Source: Pseudomonadota bacterium
GTDB taxonomy: Bacteria > Pseudomonadota > Alphaproteobacteria > Rhizobiales > Xanthobacteraceae
Length of the DNA stretch: 64,000 nucleotides
NCBI GenBank assembly: GCA_023387735.1
Contig: JAEWHP010000040.1
Coordinates: 106,728-170,727 of the forward strand
Direction: 5' to 3'
In this document: piece by piece, positions 35,607-43,755 of the stretch
Numbering within the stretch: the first letter of the stretch is position 1
Layout of the letters: each line of letters starts with the position of its first letter
Notes under the pieces: model-generated
The model's input: only the letters and a program-made list of their open reading frames with translations
What the model was told of the DNA's origin: nothing
The model's database searches: none
Translations under genes and position numbers: made by a program

Positions 35607-36995
35607 ATGACAATTTCATCCAGGCAAATGAACAGCCAGATCGCAATTCCGTCACATCGCGAATACCGCTTTTACCAGGGCGTGTTTGCCACCTGCATCG
35701 CCAACGGCATTCAGGCCGTGAATTTTCTCGGCGATCGATTCCTGCGAACATATCAGGCCTCGGCAGGCATCGGTGAACTGTACCGTCACTCGATGAACAG
35801 CGCCTTCTCGCCGCAGGAGGCCTTTCTGGTCACCGGCGCGCCGCACGCATCGGCCTATTATCCGCGCGACTTCGCCTGGTTCTATCCCGACGTTCTGGAT
35901 CCCGGGACCATCATGGATTCCGAGGATGCCGTCCGTAGGGTCCGCCTGCTCGAAAAAAGCGTCCGGCTGATGCTGGAAGCCGTTCGTTCCGGTGTCGTCA
36001 CGACGACCATCGTTCCCGCAGGCCGCGATCGGTACATCGGCGTCAACTACTTTTCGCTGCCGTCAGATACGCTGCTGGGCATCCTGGCCGGCCTGGAACA
36101 GCTTGTTCGCGCCGGCCAGAGCCCAACTTCGTATCTGGCGATGTCGCAAGGTGCCCATGCCGGCCGCCTGTTGATTGCCGCGTATCGCGAGGACCTGAAG
36201 AGAGCGCTGTTCGAACTCGCCAAGGCGCTGGAGCCGTTCGAGGACAACGGGCTGACGGCCGTCCTGTGCGATCTCAACGCGGCGCGTTCTGCCGCGACCG
36301 ACACCCGCGCTGAACGCCGGCGTTTCGTCACCAATGCATGCGTGTACGCGACGTTCGCGCGCGGCATCCGATTGGGGGTGATCGACCAGATCGAGCTGGA
36401 ACGGCTGCTGGGGCGCAAGCTTTCGCAATACAAGCGGGAGCTTCTCCGGCTGTTTGGCAGGGATGGCTATATCAGGCATGCGCTGGATTCCCGCAGCGAA
36501 CCGCCGGCGTCTGCCGTAGCGCTGGATTTCGTCAATGTGCATCAGGGGTTTTGGGAACTGAGCGATGCAGGCGAACGCGCGCTGTTCGCGGCCACGACCG
36601 ATCTCATCCTCGGCGAGCCGCGATTTCGAATCCCGGATACATCCCATTTCCTGGTGTCCGCGGATAACCCGCTGAACAAGATGATCCACAGGATCGCTGC
36701 GCCCGCCTATCAGGGTCGTTCTTCCTGGCCGACCTTCAACGTCGAATTCGCCGACCGCATGCTGGACTACGACGAATGTTCCGGCACCCAAACTTATGAA
36801 TCCTGTGCGCAGGCCATCCTGCGCGACATCCGCACCGCAACGGAAACCCACGGCGGATATCAGGAACTGTTGTCGGAAAAAGGCCTCAAATACCGCACCT
36901 GGGCTTATCAGAGCGCCGTCGCCCATTCCTGGTTTCCCCGCTTCCTCACCGTGTGGAAGCGGGCGTTCGGGACCTCGCTGCTCGATGGGGCTTAG
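35607..36995 (+). CDS. Uncharacterised protein, possibly six-hairpin glycosidase-like
   Basis: This is a long soluble protein of about 462 residues. ATG 35607 is my choice, with GTG 35592 and ATG 35628 as alternatives. I do not recognise a named family. Blocks YYPRDFAWFYPDVLDP, VNVHQGFWELSDAG, YQGRSSWPTFNVEFADRM and the end KYRTWAYQSAVAHSWFPRFL recall six-hairpin (alpha/alpha) glycosidases in shape. Acidic residues in DFAWFYPD could be catalytic. No signal peptide is seen. It follows the allantoate amidohydrolase gene after about 140 bases, with no clear functional link. Confidence 0.6.
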   Translation: MTISSRQMNSQIAIPSHREYRFYQGVFATCIANGIQAVNFLGDRFLRTYQASAGIGELYRHSMNSAFSPQEAFLVTGAPHASAYYPRDFAWFYPDVLDPGTIMDSEDAVRRVRLLEKSVRLMLEAVRSGVVTTTIVPAGRDRYIGVNYFSLPSDTLLGILAGLEQLVRAGQSPTSYLAMSQGAHAGRLLIAAYREDLKRALFELAKALEPFEDNGLTAVLCDLNAARSAATDTRAERRRFVTNACVYATFARGIRLGVIDQIELERLLGRKLSQYKRELLRLFGRDGYIRHALDSRSEPPASAVALDFVNVHQGFWELSDAGERALFAATTDLILGEPRFRIPDTSHFLVSADNPLNKMIHRIAAPAYQGRSSWPTFNVEFADRMLDYDECSGTQTYESCAQAILRDIRTATETHGGYQELLSEKGLKYRTWAYQSAVAHSWFPRFLTVWKRAFGTSLLDGA

Positions 36996-37055
36996 CGGTA
37001 CCTGCGGCGTCCTCGCTAGAGACACCGCATTTCATTTGCAGTATTGCTGCCGCCG

Positions 37056-37442
37056 ATGACGACAGCACCGGCATTCGAGGAGCGCGAAATCCTGTTCCGG
37101 GATTTTGCAAAGGCCCTGTTCAAATCCGACATGGATGCGCTTTACCGCGTCGTGACGCCGGATTTCCTGTGGCTCTATCACGACGGCGTCGCCGTGACGA
37201 AATCGCTCTCCGGCGCCGAGGCCATCAAGGCGCATCTGGCGGAGCAGAAGATCCTGTTCTCGGCGCAGCGTTTTCACGAGGTCCGCTACCACCATTTGGC
37301 GGAAACGACGTTCATGACGTTCCGCGTCAGCGAGACTGTCGCCGGGTCCGGTGAACTGCGCGAGCAGCGCGGCATCGAGCATTACACCTTCCGGGACGGC
37401 CGGATCGCAACCAAGGATGTTTATCGGAAGCCCTCGCCGTAA
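37056..37442 (+). CDS. NTF2-like (SnoaL-type) superfamily protein
   Basis: The product has 128 residues from ATG 37056. A TTG at 37044 is an alternative. The fold is read from REILFRDFAKALFKSDMDAL, VVTPDFLWLYHDG, an Arg/Glu-rich middle strand (QRFHEVRYHHLAETTFMTF) and HYTFRDGRIATKDVY near the end. NTF2-like domains bind or isomerise small hydrophobic ligands, or serve as enzyme subunits. The substrate is unknown. It lies 60 bases after the six-hairpin-like gene. Confidence 0.75.
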   Translation: MTTAPAFEEREILFRDFAKALFKSDMDALYRVVTPDFLWLYHDGVAVTKSLSGAEAIKAHLAEQKILFSAQRFHEVRYHHLAETTFMTFRVSETVAGSGELREQRGIEHYTFRDGRIATKDVYRKPSP

Positions 37443-37591
37443 CGGATTACGTCGTCTCTCGCGCCCCGGCTGCTCAGTTGGTGGGCAGATGCACGCCCGG
37501 AAAGCGCCGGATCGAGACCGTGGTGCCGCGGCCTTGTTGCTCAACGAATTGAAAGAACAATCGATTCCGTCGGCGCGAGGCGCCCGACACG

Positions 37592-37603
37592 ATTGTACAC
37601 AAT
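37592..37603. promoter_or_regulatory. ATTGT-N2-ACAAT inverted repeat, candidate GntR-type operator
   Basis: ATTGT and ACAAT flank AC, centred about 63 bases before ATG 37661 of the cysteine hydrolase gene. GntR-family regulators often bind TTGT-N2-ACAA-like sites (family knowledge). No GntR gene is adjacent. Confidence 0.4.
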
Positions 37604-37660
37604 GGCACGCGCCTTGCTTCGCTCCCGCCGAAGAGTTCTCTCGTTCGGGGGACGTGCGTC

Positions 37661-38371
37661 ATGGCGAACTCAGGAAAGCTCGCAGCGGAGCCGGAGCCGA
37701 TCGCGCTCGATTGGTCCGCGACGGCGCTTCTCATCATCGACATGCAGCGCGACTTCATGGAGCCGGGCGGCTTCGGCGAGACGCTCGGCAATGACGTCAG
37801 CCAGCTCGCGCGCGCGGTGAAGCCGATCGCGGCCGTGCTGGATGCGGCGCGCGCGACGGGGATGCTGGTCGTGCACACCCGCGAAGGCCATCTGCCCGAT
37901 CTTTCCGATGCGCCGCCGGCCAAGGTCGAGCGCGGCGCGCCTTCCCTGCGCATTGGCGATCCCGGGCCGATGGGCCGCATTCTCATTCGTGGCGAGGCCG
38001 GCCACGACATCATTCCCGAACTCTACCCGATCGACGGCGAGATCGTGATCGACAAGCCGGGCAAGGGCGCATTCTACGCCACCGAACTCGGCGAGGTGCT
38101 GCAGCGCCATGGCATCGAGAATTTGCTGGTCTGCGGCGTCACCACCGAGGTCTGCGTCAACACAACGGTGCGCGAAGCCAATGACCGCGGCTATCGCTGT
38201 GTGGTGCTGGCGGATGGCTGCGCATCTTACTTCCCCGAGTTTCACGAGATGGGCCTGAAGATGATCAAGGCCCAGGGCGGCATCTTCGGCTGGGTCTCCG
38301 ACTCGGCCGCGGTGCTCAGGGCACTTTCACCGGAGAATGCAACGACGGCAGCAGTGGGGACATCACGATGA
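37661..38371 (+). CDS. Isochorismatase-like cysteine hydrolase (biuret-hydrolase-like)
   Basis: The 236-residue product shows the catalytic triad of the family: Asp in LLIIDMQRDF near residue 27, Lys in IDKPGKGAFYATELG near residue 132, and Cys in VCGVTTEVCVNTTVREANDRG near residue 163. The block IGDPGPMGRILIRGEAGHD and PELYPIDGE closely match my recollection of rhizobial biuret amidohydrolases. The neighbouring NCS2-type permease (4-bp overlap) should import the substrate. Ureidoacrylate or another amide is also possible. ATG 37661 is 57 bases past an inverted repeat. Confidence 0.82.
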   Translation: MANSGKLAAEPEPIALDWSATALLIIDMQRDFMEPGGFGETLGNDVSQLARAVKPIAAVLDAARATGMLVVHTREGHLPDLSDAPPAKVERGAPSLRIGDPGPMGRILIRGEAGHDIIPELYPIDGEIVIDKPGKGAFYATELGEVLQRHGIENLLVCGVTTEVCVNTTVREANDRGYRCVVLADGCASYFPEFHEMGLKMIKAQGGIFGWVSDSAAVLRALSPENATTAAVGTSR

Positions 38372-40023
38372 GCACGAGCGCAACGGGGACATCAGGCACA
38401 TCCACCTTCAAGCCGGCATTGTGGACGCCGGGCGACTGGAACGCGCTGTTCGGCTTCGGCACCAACATTCTCGTCAACATGCTGGTCCTGACCGGCTTGC
38501 TGCGCTTCGTGCTGAAGATGCCTGATTCAATCGTGTTCGGCCGTATCCTGCCGGCGCTCGGCCTGATGATGTGCCTCTCGACGTTCTATTACGCTTATCT
38601 TGCCTACAAACTGGCGCAGAAGACCGGCCGCAACGACGTCTGCGCGCTGCCGTCGGGCGTCAGCGTGCCGCACATGTTCATCGTCACCTTCGTGATCATG
38701 CTGCCGATCACGCTCAAGACCGGCGATCCCGTCAAGGGCTGGTCGGCCGGGCTGGTCTGGGTGTTCTTCCAGAGCTTTATCCTCATGATCGGCGGGTTCA
38801 TCGCGCCGTACATCCGGAAGATCACTCCGCGCGCGGCGCTGCTCGGCACGCTCGCCGGCGTCTCTGTCACCTTCATCTCGATGCGTCCGGCGCTGGAGAT
38901 GTACATGACGCCGCAGATCGGGCTGGTGTGCTTTGCCATCATCCTGGCGAGCTGGTTCGGTGGCGTGAAGTACTGGAAGGGGATGCCGGCCGGCCTTGTC
39001 GCCATCGCGGTCGGCATGGTCATCGCGTGGGGATCGAACCTGTTCGGCCTCGGGCTCGGCGGATTGAGCCTGAAGGGCGTCGGCGATGCCTTTGCCAATT
39101 TCGGCTTCTCGGTGCCGTTGCCCGCCTTCGGCCACGTCTTCTCGGGCTTCGAGTTCCTCGGCATCATTCTCGTCACGGCCATTCCGTTCGGCATCTACGA
39201 TCTCGTCGAAGCCATGGACAATGTCGAAAGCGCGGAAGCCGCCGGCGACGAATATCCGACCACGCGGGTCCTGACCGCCGACGGTGTCGTCAGCCTGATC
39301 GGCTGCCTGATGGGCAATCCCTTCATCAATGCGGTCTATATCGGTCATCCCGGCTGGAAGGCGATGGGCGGCCGGATCGGCTATTCGGCGGCGACCGGAA
39401 TCATGGTGGTGCTGTTGAGCTGGTTCGGCATCATCGCGGTGTTGCTGGCGCTGGTGCCTGTGGTCGCGATCTCGCCGATCCTGCTCTATATCGGCATGCT
39501 GATCGGCGCTCAGGCATTCCAGACCACGCCGGTCAAGCATGCGCCTGCAGTGGTACTGGCTCTGACGCCGCATCTCGCTGCCTGGGCGAAGCTGCAGATC
39601 GACACCATGCTTGGTGCGAGCATGACTGCGGCCCAAACGGTCGGCGGACTCGCCGCCGACAAGGTCGGTGCGGTGAAGGAAGCGGCCATCGCCTCGCTGC
39701 CGCAGCAGGGCGTGTTCTATCACGGACTGGAAGTGATGGGTGGCGGCGCGATCCTCGGCGGCCTCGTGCTGGGCGCGATCGGCGTGTTCGTGATCGAACG
39801 CGATTTTCTGAAAGCCTCGGCCTTCGCGCTCGCCGGCGCCGTCATGACCTATTTCGGTTTCATGCACGGCGAAGCCGTCGGCATCGGTGGCGGCCTTGGC
39901 GTCACGCCGGGCGTCGCGCTGGCCTATGTGGTGATGGCGGCGGGCCTGTTCGCGCTGGCGAAGAGTGGCGAGGGCGTAGCCTACAGCGCGCATGCAGAAC
40001 CGGTTGCCGCGCCGGCGGAGTGA
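38368..40023 (+). CDS. NCS2-type nucleobase/xanthine-uracil-like permease
   Basis: This is a membrane protein of 551 residues with about 12-14 helices, starting at ATG 38368 and overlapping the hydrolase stop by 4 bp. NCS2 landmarks are GWNALFGFG-like opening in GDWNALFGFGTNILVNML, ALPSGVSVPHMF near residue 92, FGIYDLVEAMDNVESAEAAG near residue 275, and GCLMGNPFINAVYIGHPG. The GHSAEA-less loop and the size differ from classical uracil permeases, so the substrate is probably a ureide, biuret-like or purine-derived compound. A perfect hairpin follows its stop. Confidence 0.85.
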   Translation: MSTSATGTSGTSTFKPALWTPGDWNALFGFGTNILVNMLVLTGLLRFVLKMPDSIVFGRILPALGLMMCLSTFYYAYLAYKLAQKTGRNDVCALPSGVSVPHMFIVTFVIMLPITLKTGDPVKGWSAGLVWVFFQSFILMIGGFIAPYIRKITPRAALLGTLAGVSVTFISMRPALEMYMTPQIGLVCFAIILASWFGGVKYWKGMPAGLVAIAVGMVIAWGSNLFGLGLGGLSLKGVGDAFANFGFSVPLPAFGHVFSGFEFLGIILVTAIPFGIYDLVEAMDNVESAEAAGDEYPTTRVLTADGVVSLIGCLMGNPFINAVYIGHPGWKAMGGRIGYSAATGIMVVLLSWFGIIAVLLALVPVVAISPILLYIGMLIGAQAFQTTPVKHAPAVVLALTPHLAAWAKLQIDTMLGASMTAAQTVGGLAADKVGAVKEAAIASLPQQGVFYHGLEVMGGGAILGGLVLGAIGVFVIERDFLKASAFALAGAVMTYFGFMHGEAVGIGGGLGVTPGVALAYVVMAAGLFALAKSGEGVAYSAHAEPVAAPAE

Positions 40024-40050
40024 GCACCGGCGATATTCTGACATCGCGGG

Positions 40051-40084
40051 GAATTGCGCCGCAAAAGCCTTTGCGGCGCAATTC
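40051..40084. terminator. Perfect 15-bp stem-loop after permease gene
   Basis: GAATTGCGCCGCAAA (40051-40065) pairs exactly with TTTGCGGCGCAATTC (40070-40084) across a 4-base loop. It lies 28 bases after the permease stop. The T run is short (GCATTTGCGC), so it may act as a weak terminator or RNA-stabilising end. Confidence 0.65.
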
Positions 40085-40137
40085 GCATTTGCGCTTTGCT
40101 CAAGGCGAGCGGAATCGTCGTCGGGCTGCAAAGCCTG

Positions 40138-40172
40138 TTGCCATTCATGCTAAATAATGTACGATAAGTACA
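40138..40172 (+). promoter_or_regulatory. Candidate promoter with TGTAC-N5-GTACA operator over the -10
   Basis: TTGCCA at 40138-40143 and TACGAT at 40160-40165 are spaced 16 bases. Inverted repeat TGTAC (40158-40162) and GTACA (40168-40172) overlaps the -10. Its layout suits repression by a TetR-family protein, and one is encoded at 42183. The MetX-like gene starts at 40201. Both elements are predictions by eye. Confidence 0.5.
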
Positions 40173-40200
40173 ATAATTGAACCCGCGTGAAACGGCTTCC

Positions 40201-41217
40201 ATGACGACCCATGATTATCGCATCTTCGACGCAGGGGATGTCCAGTTGCAATCGGGCGTCGTCTTCCCTTCCATGCAACTCGCCTACCAGACCTACGGCA
40301 CGCTGAATGCGCGCAAGGACAATGTGATTGTCTATCCCACGTCGTTCAGCGCGCAACACTACGACACGGAATGGCTGATCCAGCGGTGTGGGGCTCTGGA
40401 CCCCGATCGCTATTTCATCATCATTCCGAATCTTTTCGGCAACGGCCTCTCCTCATCGCCCTCCAATTCGGCCGTCACACCGTTTCCGGCAATCACCTAT
40501 CATGACGCGGTCGCGGTCCAGTGCCGCCTGCTGGTGGAGCAATACGGAATTTCGAAGATCGCGCTCGTCTATGGCTGGTCCATGGGCGGAATGCAGGCCT
40601 ACCACTGGGCGGCCCGATATCCCGACATGGTGGAGCGGGCGGCCATCGTCTGTGGCAGCGCCCGATGTTCGCCCTACAACCACGTGTTTCTCGAGGGCGT
40701 GAAGGCGGCGCTGACGGCGGACCCCGCCTGGCAGGATGGCCGTTTCGTTGCAAAGCCCGTCGCCGGGCTTCGGGCCATGGGACGCGTCTATGCGGGGTGG
40801 GCCATGTCGCACGCCTATTACCGCGACGAGATCTGGCGCGAGGCCGGCTTCACCTCTCTGGAAGATTATCTCGCCCGCTCCTGGGACGTCGCCTTCGCGA
40901 GGCGGGACGCCAACGACTTGCTCGCGCAGATCGCGATCTGGCAGACCGGCGACATCAGTCGATGTCACGAATTCGGCGGCGACATCGACCGCGCGCTCGC
41001 TGCCGTCAAGGCGGACATACTGCTGATGCCGGGACGGACCGACCGCTATTTCGACGTGCGCGACAACGAGGCCGAACTGGGCCGGCTTGTCAACGCAAGG
41101 TCCGCCGAACTGCATCCGATTCCGTCGGTCCACGGACACCGCGCCGGAAATCCCGTCGCCAATCCGGCAGACCGCGACTTCATCAACGCCGAAATCTCGG
41201 CGCTGCTGCAGCATTGA
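40201..41217 (+). CDS. Alpha/beta hydrolase, homoserine O-acetyltransferase (MetX)-like
   Basis: The 338-residue product starts MTTHDYRIFDAGDVQL at ATG 40201. The MetX-like nucleophile elbow YGWSMGGMQAYHWAARYP carries the Ser near residue 126. The acid is in LLMPGRTDRYFD and the His in HGHRAGNP near the end. True homoserine acetyltransferases end with HDAFL, which is not seen, so it is more likely a related acyltransferase or esterase. It shares a strand with the desaturase gene, whose ribosome site begins just after this stop. An operator candidate lies upstream. Confidence 0.8.
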   Translation: MTTHDYRIFDAGDVQLQSGVVFPSMQLAYQTYGTLNARKDNVIVYPTSFSAQHYDTEWLIQRCGALDPDRYFIIIPNLFGNGLSSSPSNSAVTPFPAITYHDAVAVQCRLLVEQYGISKIALVYGWSMGGMQAYHWAARYPDMVERAAIVCGSARCSPYNHVFLEGVKAALTADPAWQDGRFVAKPVAGLRAMGRVYAGWAMSHAYYRDEIWREAGFTSLEDYLARSWDVAFARRDANDLLAQIAIWQTGDISRCHEFGGDIDRALAAVKADILLMPGRTDRYFDVRDNEAELGRLVNARSAELHPIPSVHGHRAGNPVANPADRDFINAEISALLQH

Positions 41218-41236
41218 AACAGGAGGAGATGCGGCC

Positions 41237-42196
41237 ATGAGCACAGCAGTTACCGCAACGGGAGAAAAGCCGCTGACTTCCGCCCAACTGCGCGAGCTAT
41301 CGGTGCGGTCAGACCTTCAAGGCACGATTCGCGCAGTCACTCATTACGGCGCAATCGTCATTGTTGGCGCACTGATCTGGCTGGTGTCCTCCACCTACGG
41401 CATCGCCTGGGCGGTGCCGCTGATGGTCGCGCAGGGGTACTTCGTCGCCTTCCTGTTCATGGTCGTGCACGAGACCGCGCACAAGACCGCATTTCGGAGC
41501 CGATCACTCAATCTGGTGGTCGGACACCTGTCTTCATTCGCGATCGGATTGCCCTACGAATATTATTGCCTGTTCCATTGGGACCACCATCGCTATACGC
41601 AGGATCCGGAGCGGGATCCGGAACTGCTGGTTGGCCCGATGCCTGCCTCGGATACCCAACTCGCCATCGCCTATAGCGGCATTCGGCAGGTTGCTTTCCG
41701 GGTAGGGCTGATGCTTCGCCATGCCTTCACCGGCAACGCCTCGGCTCCCTGGATTCCGGAAGGCAAGCGGTACATCGTCGTGACGGAAGCGCGTCTCTAT
41801 GTGGCCGGCTATCTCGCGCTAGTGGTCGCCTCGTTCGCGCTCCAAGCCACGCTTCTGCTCTGGGTCTGGATCGTTCCGCTGGTCGTCGGCCAGCTATTCC
41901 TGCGGCCTTATCTCTATGCCGAACACACCGGCTGTGACCGCACGCGCAGTGCGTTCCAGAACACCCGCACCACCTACACCGGCATGATCACGAAATGGTT
42001 TGCATGGAACATGCCCTATCACGTCGAGCATCACGCCTATCCTTCGATCCCGTTTCATGCGTTGCCGAAGCTGAACGCGATCGTCGACGAGCGGATCGTG
42101 TTCCGGGGCCGCGGCTATCTGGCCGTGACTCGCGAGACCTGGGCCTGGTTTCGACGTCAGCGGCGTAGCAGTGTCGAGAGCGTCAGCGGCTCCTGA
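41237..42196 (+). CDS. Membrane fatty-acid desaturase/hydroxylase-type di-iron enzyme
   Basis: The product has 319 residues from ATG 41237, which has AGGAGGAGATG 6 bases upstream. All three His boxes are visible: HETAHK near residue 78, HWDHHR near residue 113, and HVEHH near residue 261, with membrane helices between. The order matches acyl-lipid desaturases and related hydroxylases. Its neighbour, a MetX-like hydrolase or acyltransferase, suggests modification of an ester-linked acyl chain or another lipid. The end overlaps the convergent TetR gene by 14 bases. Confidence 0.9.
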   Translation: MSTAVTATGEKPLTSAQLRELSVRSDLQGTIRAVTHYGAIVIVGALIWLVSSTYGIAWAVPLMVAQGYFVAFLFMVVHETAHKTAFRSRSLNLVVGHLSSFAIGLPYEYYCLFHWDHHRYTQDPERDPELLVGPMPASDTQLAIAYSGIRQVAFRVGLMLRHAFTGNASAPWIPEGKRYIVVTEARLYVAGYLALVVASFALQATLLLWVWIVPLVVGQLFLRPYLYAEHTGCDRTRSAFQNTRTTYTGMITKWFAWNMPYHVEHHAYPSIPFHALPKLNAIVDERIVFRGRGYLAVTRETWAWFRRQRRSSVESVSGS

Positions 42197-42794
42197 TCAT
42201 CAGCAGGGTATCGACGAGATTGCGGGCCTGCGTCGGCGAGATCGGCTTGATACCGAAGATGTAGCGATAGAAAAGGCTGCCATAGATGGCATCGTAGAGG
42301 TCTTCAGGCTTTCCCGTCGCGCCAACGCTACCGTCCTGCTGGCCGGCGGCGATCAATTCGACCAGCGTCGTCCTTCGATGCCTGAGATAGCGCTCAAAGA
42401 AAATCTCCGCCGAGCCGGTGTTCGAGATGCATTCGGAGACCACCGCAAGCTGCACCTTGCCGAATTCACCCTGCAATGCCTTTGCGTAAGCTGCAGCGTG
42501 GCTTCTCAGGCGGTCGGCCGGTGTGCCTGATGTCGGCAGTGGCAGCATCTGCGACGCATGGTTCAGGAACGCATCGATCAAGAGCGCCTCGCGCGACGGC
42601 CACCATTTGTAGACGGTCATTTTCGAAACGCCGGAGTGCCGCGCAACCGCGTCGATGCTGGTGGCGGCGAGACCCGTGGTCGCCATCAGCGTGTACGCGC
42701 TTTCCAGGATGGCGCTGGTCGTCTCAGTGGACCGGGGGCGACCACGGCGGATCGCCGCCGTATCGCAGTCGGTTTCGATCCTGCCCTTCGCCAT
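42183..42794 (-). CDS. TetR/AcrR-family transcriptional regulator
   Basis: The 203-residue regulator has its HTH in the first 70 residues: RGRPRSTETTSAILESAY, ATSIDAVARHSGVSKMTVYK and WWPSREALLIDAFL. The rest is the variable ligand-binding helical bundle. It is encoded opposite to the desaturase and overlaps its end by 14 bases. The likely target is the operator candidate at 40158-40172 in front of the MetX-like gene. Ligand unknown, perhaps an acyl or lipid molecule. Confidence 0.9.
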   Translation of the reverse strand: MAKGRIETDCDTAAIRRGRPRSTETTSAILESAYTLMATTGLAATSIDAVARHSGVSKMTVYKWWPSREALLIDAFLNHASQMLPLPTSGTPADRLRSHAAAYAKALQGEFGKVQLAVVSECISNTGSAEIFFERYLRHRRTTLVELIAAGQQDGSVGATGKPEDLYDAIYGSLFYRYIFGIKPISPTQARNLVDTLLMIRSR

Positions 42795-42829
42795 GCTCCG
42801 GCTTCCGATGCCGTGTGCGCCGCCGCCGG

Positions 42830-43681
42830 CTACGCCACGAACGCCAGCAGCGTGCCGTTGCCTTCAGCCGGCGGCACGACCACGCCACCAGCGCTCTTCA
42901 CACCGGCCGCGCCCAGCGTCTTCTCCGCCGCCGCGACGTCGGCCGCGATCACGAGCCCGGCGCCGCCGCGCTCGGGCAGGCCGGCCAGCGATACGCCGGG
43001 ATAGCGCTTCCCGAGTTGATCTTTCGTCAAAAATACGAAGTCGGCGCGGTCGCCACCTGAGGGCACTGCTACGGCACCGTCAGTCTCGTTGCGTACCTCT
43101 CGGTCGATCATCTTCGACAAGTGCGCGGCCTCCTTGGCAGGCTCCGGCGCGACCATCAGCACCTGCTTCAGCCGCTTGGCGCCATTGGCATGCTTCATCA
43201 GTTCGGGAATCCATACCGTCTCGCGCGTCTTGTGCTGGCAGGCAAAGATCCGCACGCCGCCCGGAGCTTCCGCGGTCGGCCATTGGAAGGTCCGGAATTT
43301 CGCTGCGGATACCGAACCATCGGGCATCGTCACCGGTCGTTCGAAATCGGTAGGCCCGACCGGTGGGTAGCCGCGCGCGCGAATTTCTTCCGCGCCGTCG
43401 GCTGAATCCACCGCGGTGAATGCGATGCGCTCGATGCCTTCGCCGTTTTTCTCGAGGTTCGCCCGCGCCGGAGCATTATGTTCTGTCGGCGTCAGAACGC
43501 CGAGCAATTCCATGTAGTCGGGGTCGAACATGATGGTGTAGTTGCCAGATCCCATATGCGCGCTGTGGGTACCGCGCGGTGACACGGTGAAGCCGAGCCG
43601 CTTGTAGTTTTCGGCGGCCTTGTCGAGGTCCTTCACCATGACCACGGCGTGATCGATTCCGATGACGTTTTTGAGTGCCAC
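42830..43681 (-). CDS. VOC (glyoxalase-like) superfamily protein
   Basis: This is a 283-residue protein with two VOC half-domains. The first starts KNVIGIDHAVVMVKDLDKAAENYKRL-type words (MALKNVIGIDHAVVMVKD), with FDPDYMELLGV nearby. A second begins after residue 150. The family pattern His plus Glu metal ligands (DHAV and ELLG) is present in the first half only. It may be a lyase, dioxygenase or glyoxalase relative. The substrate is unknown. It is 35 bases upstream of the TetR gene on the same strand. Confidence 0.78.
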   Translation of the reverse strand: MALKNVIGIDHAVVMVKDLDKAAENYKRLGFTVSPRGTHSAHMGSGNYTIMFDPDYMELLGVLTPTEHNAPARANLEKNGEGIERIAFTAVDSADGAEEIRARGYPPVGPTDFERPVTMPDGSVSAAKFRTFQWPTAEAPGGVRIFACQHKTRETVWIPELMKHANGAKRLKQVLMVAPEPAKEAAHLSKMIDREVRNETDGAVAVPSGGDRADFVFLTKDQLGKRYPGVSLAGLPERGGAGLVIAADVAAAEKTLGAAGVKSAGGVVVPPAEGNGTLLAFVA

Positions 43682-43755
43682 TCTCTTGTTTCCTTCGGCT
43701 TTATGGGCAGGCTAAACTAAGCAGAACGATCAAGCGGCTGCAAGAAAGGATACCG

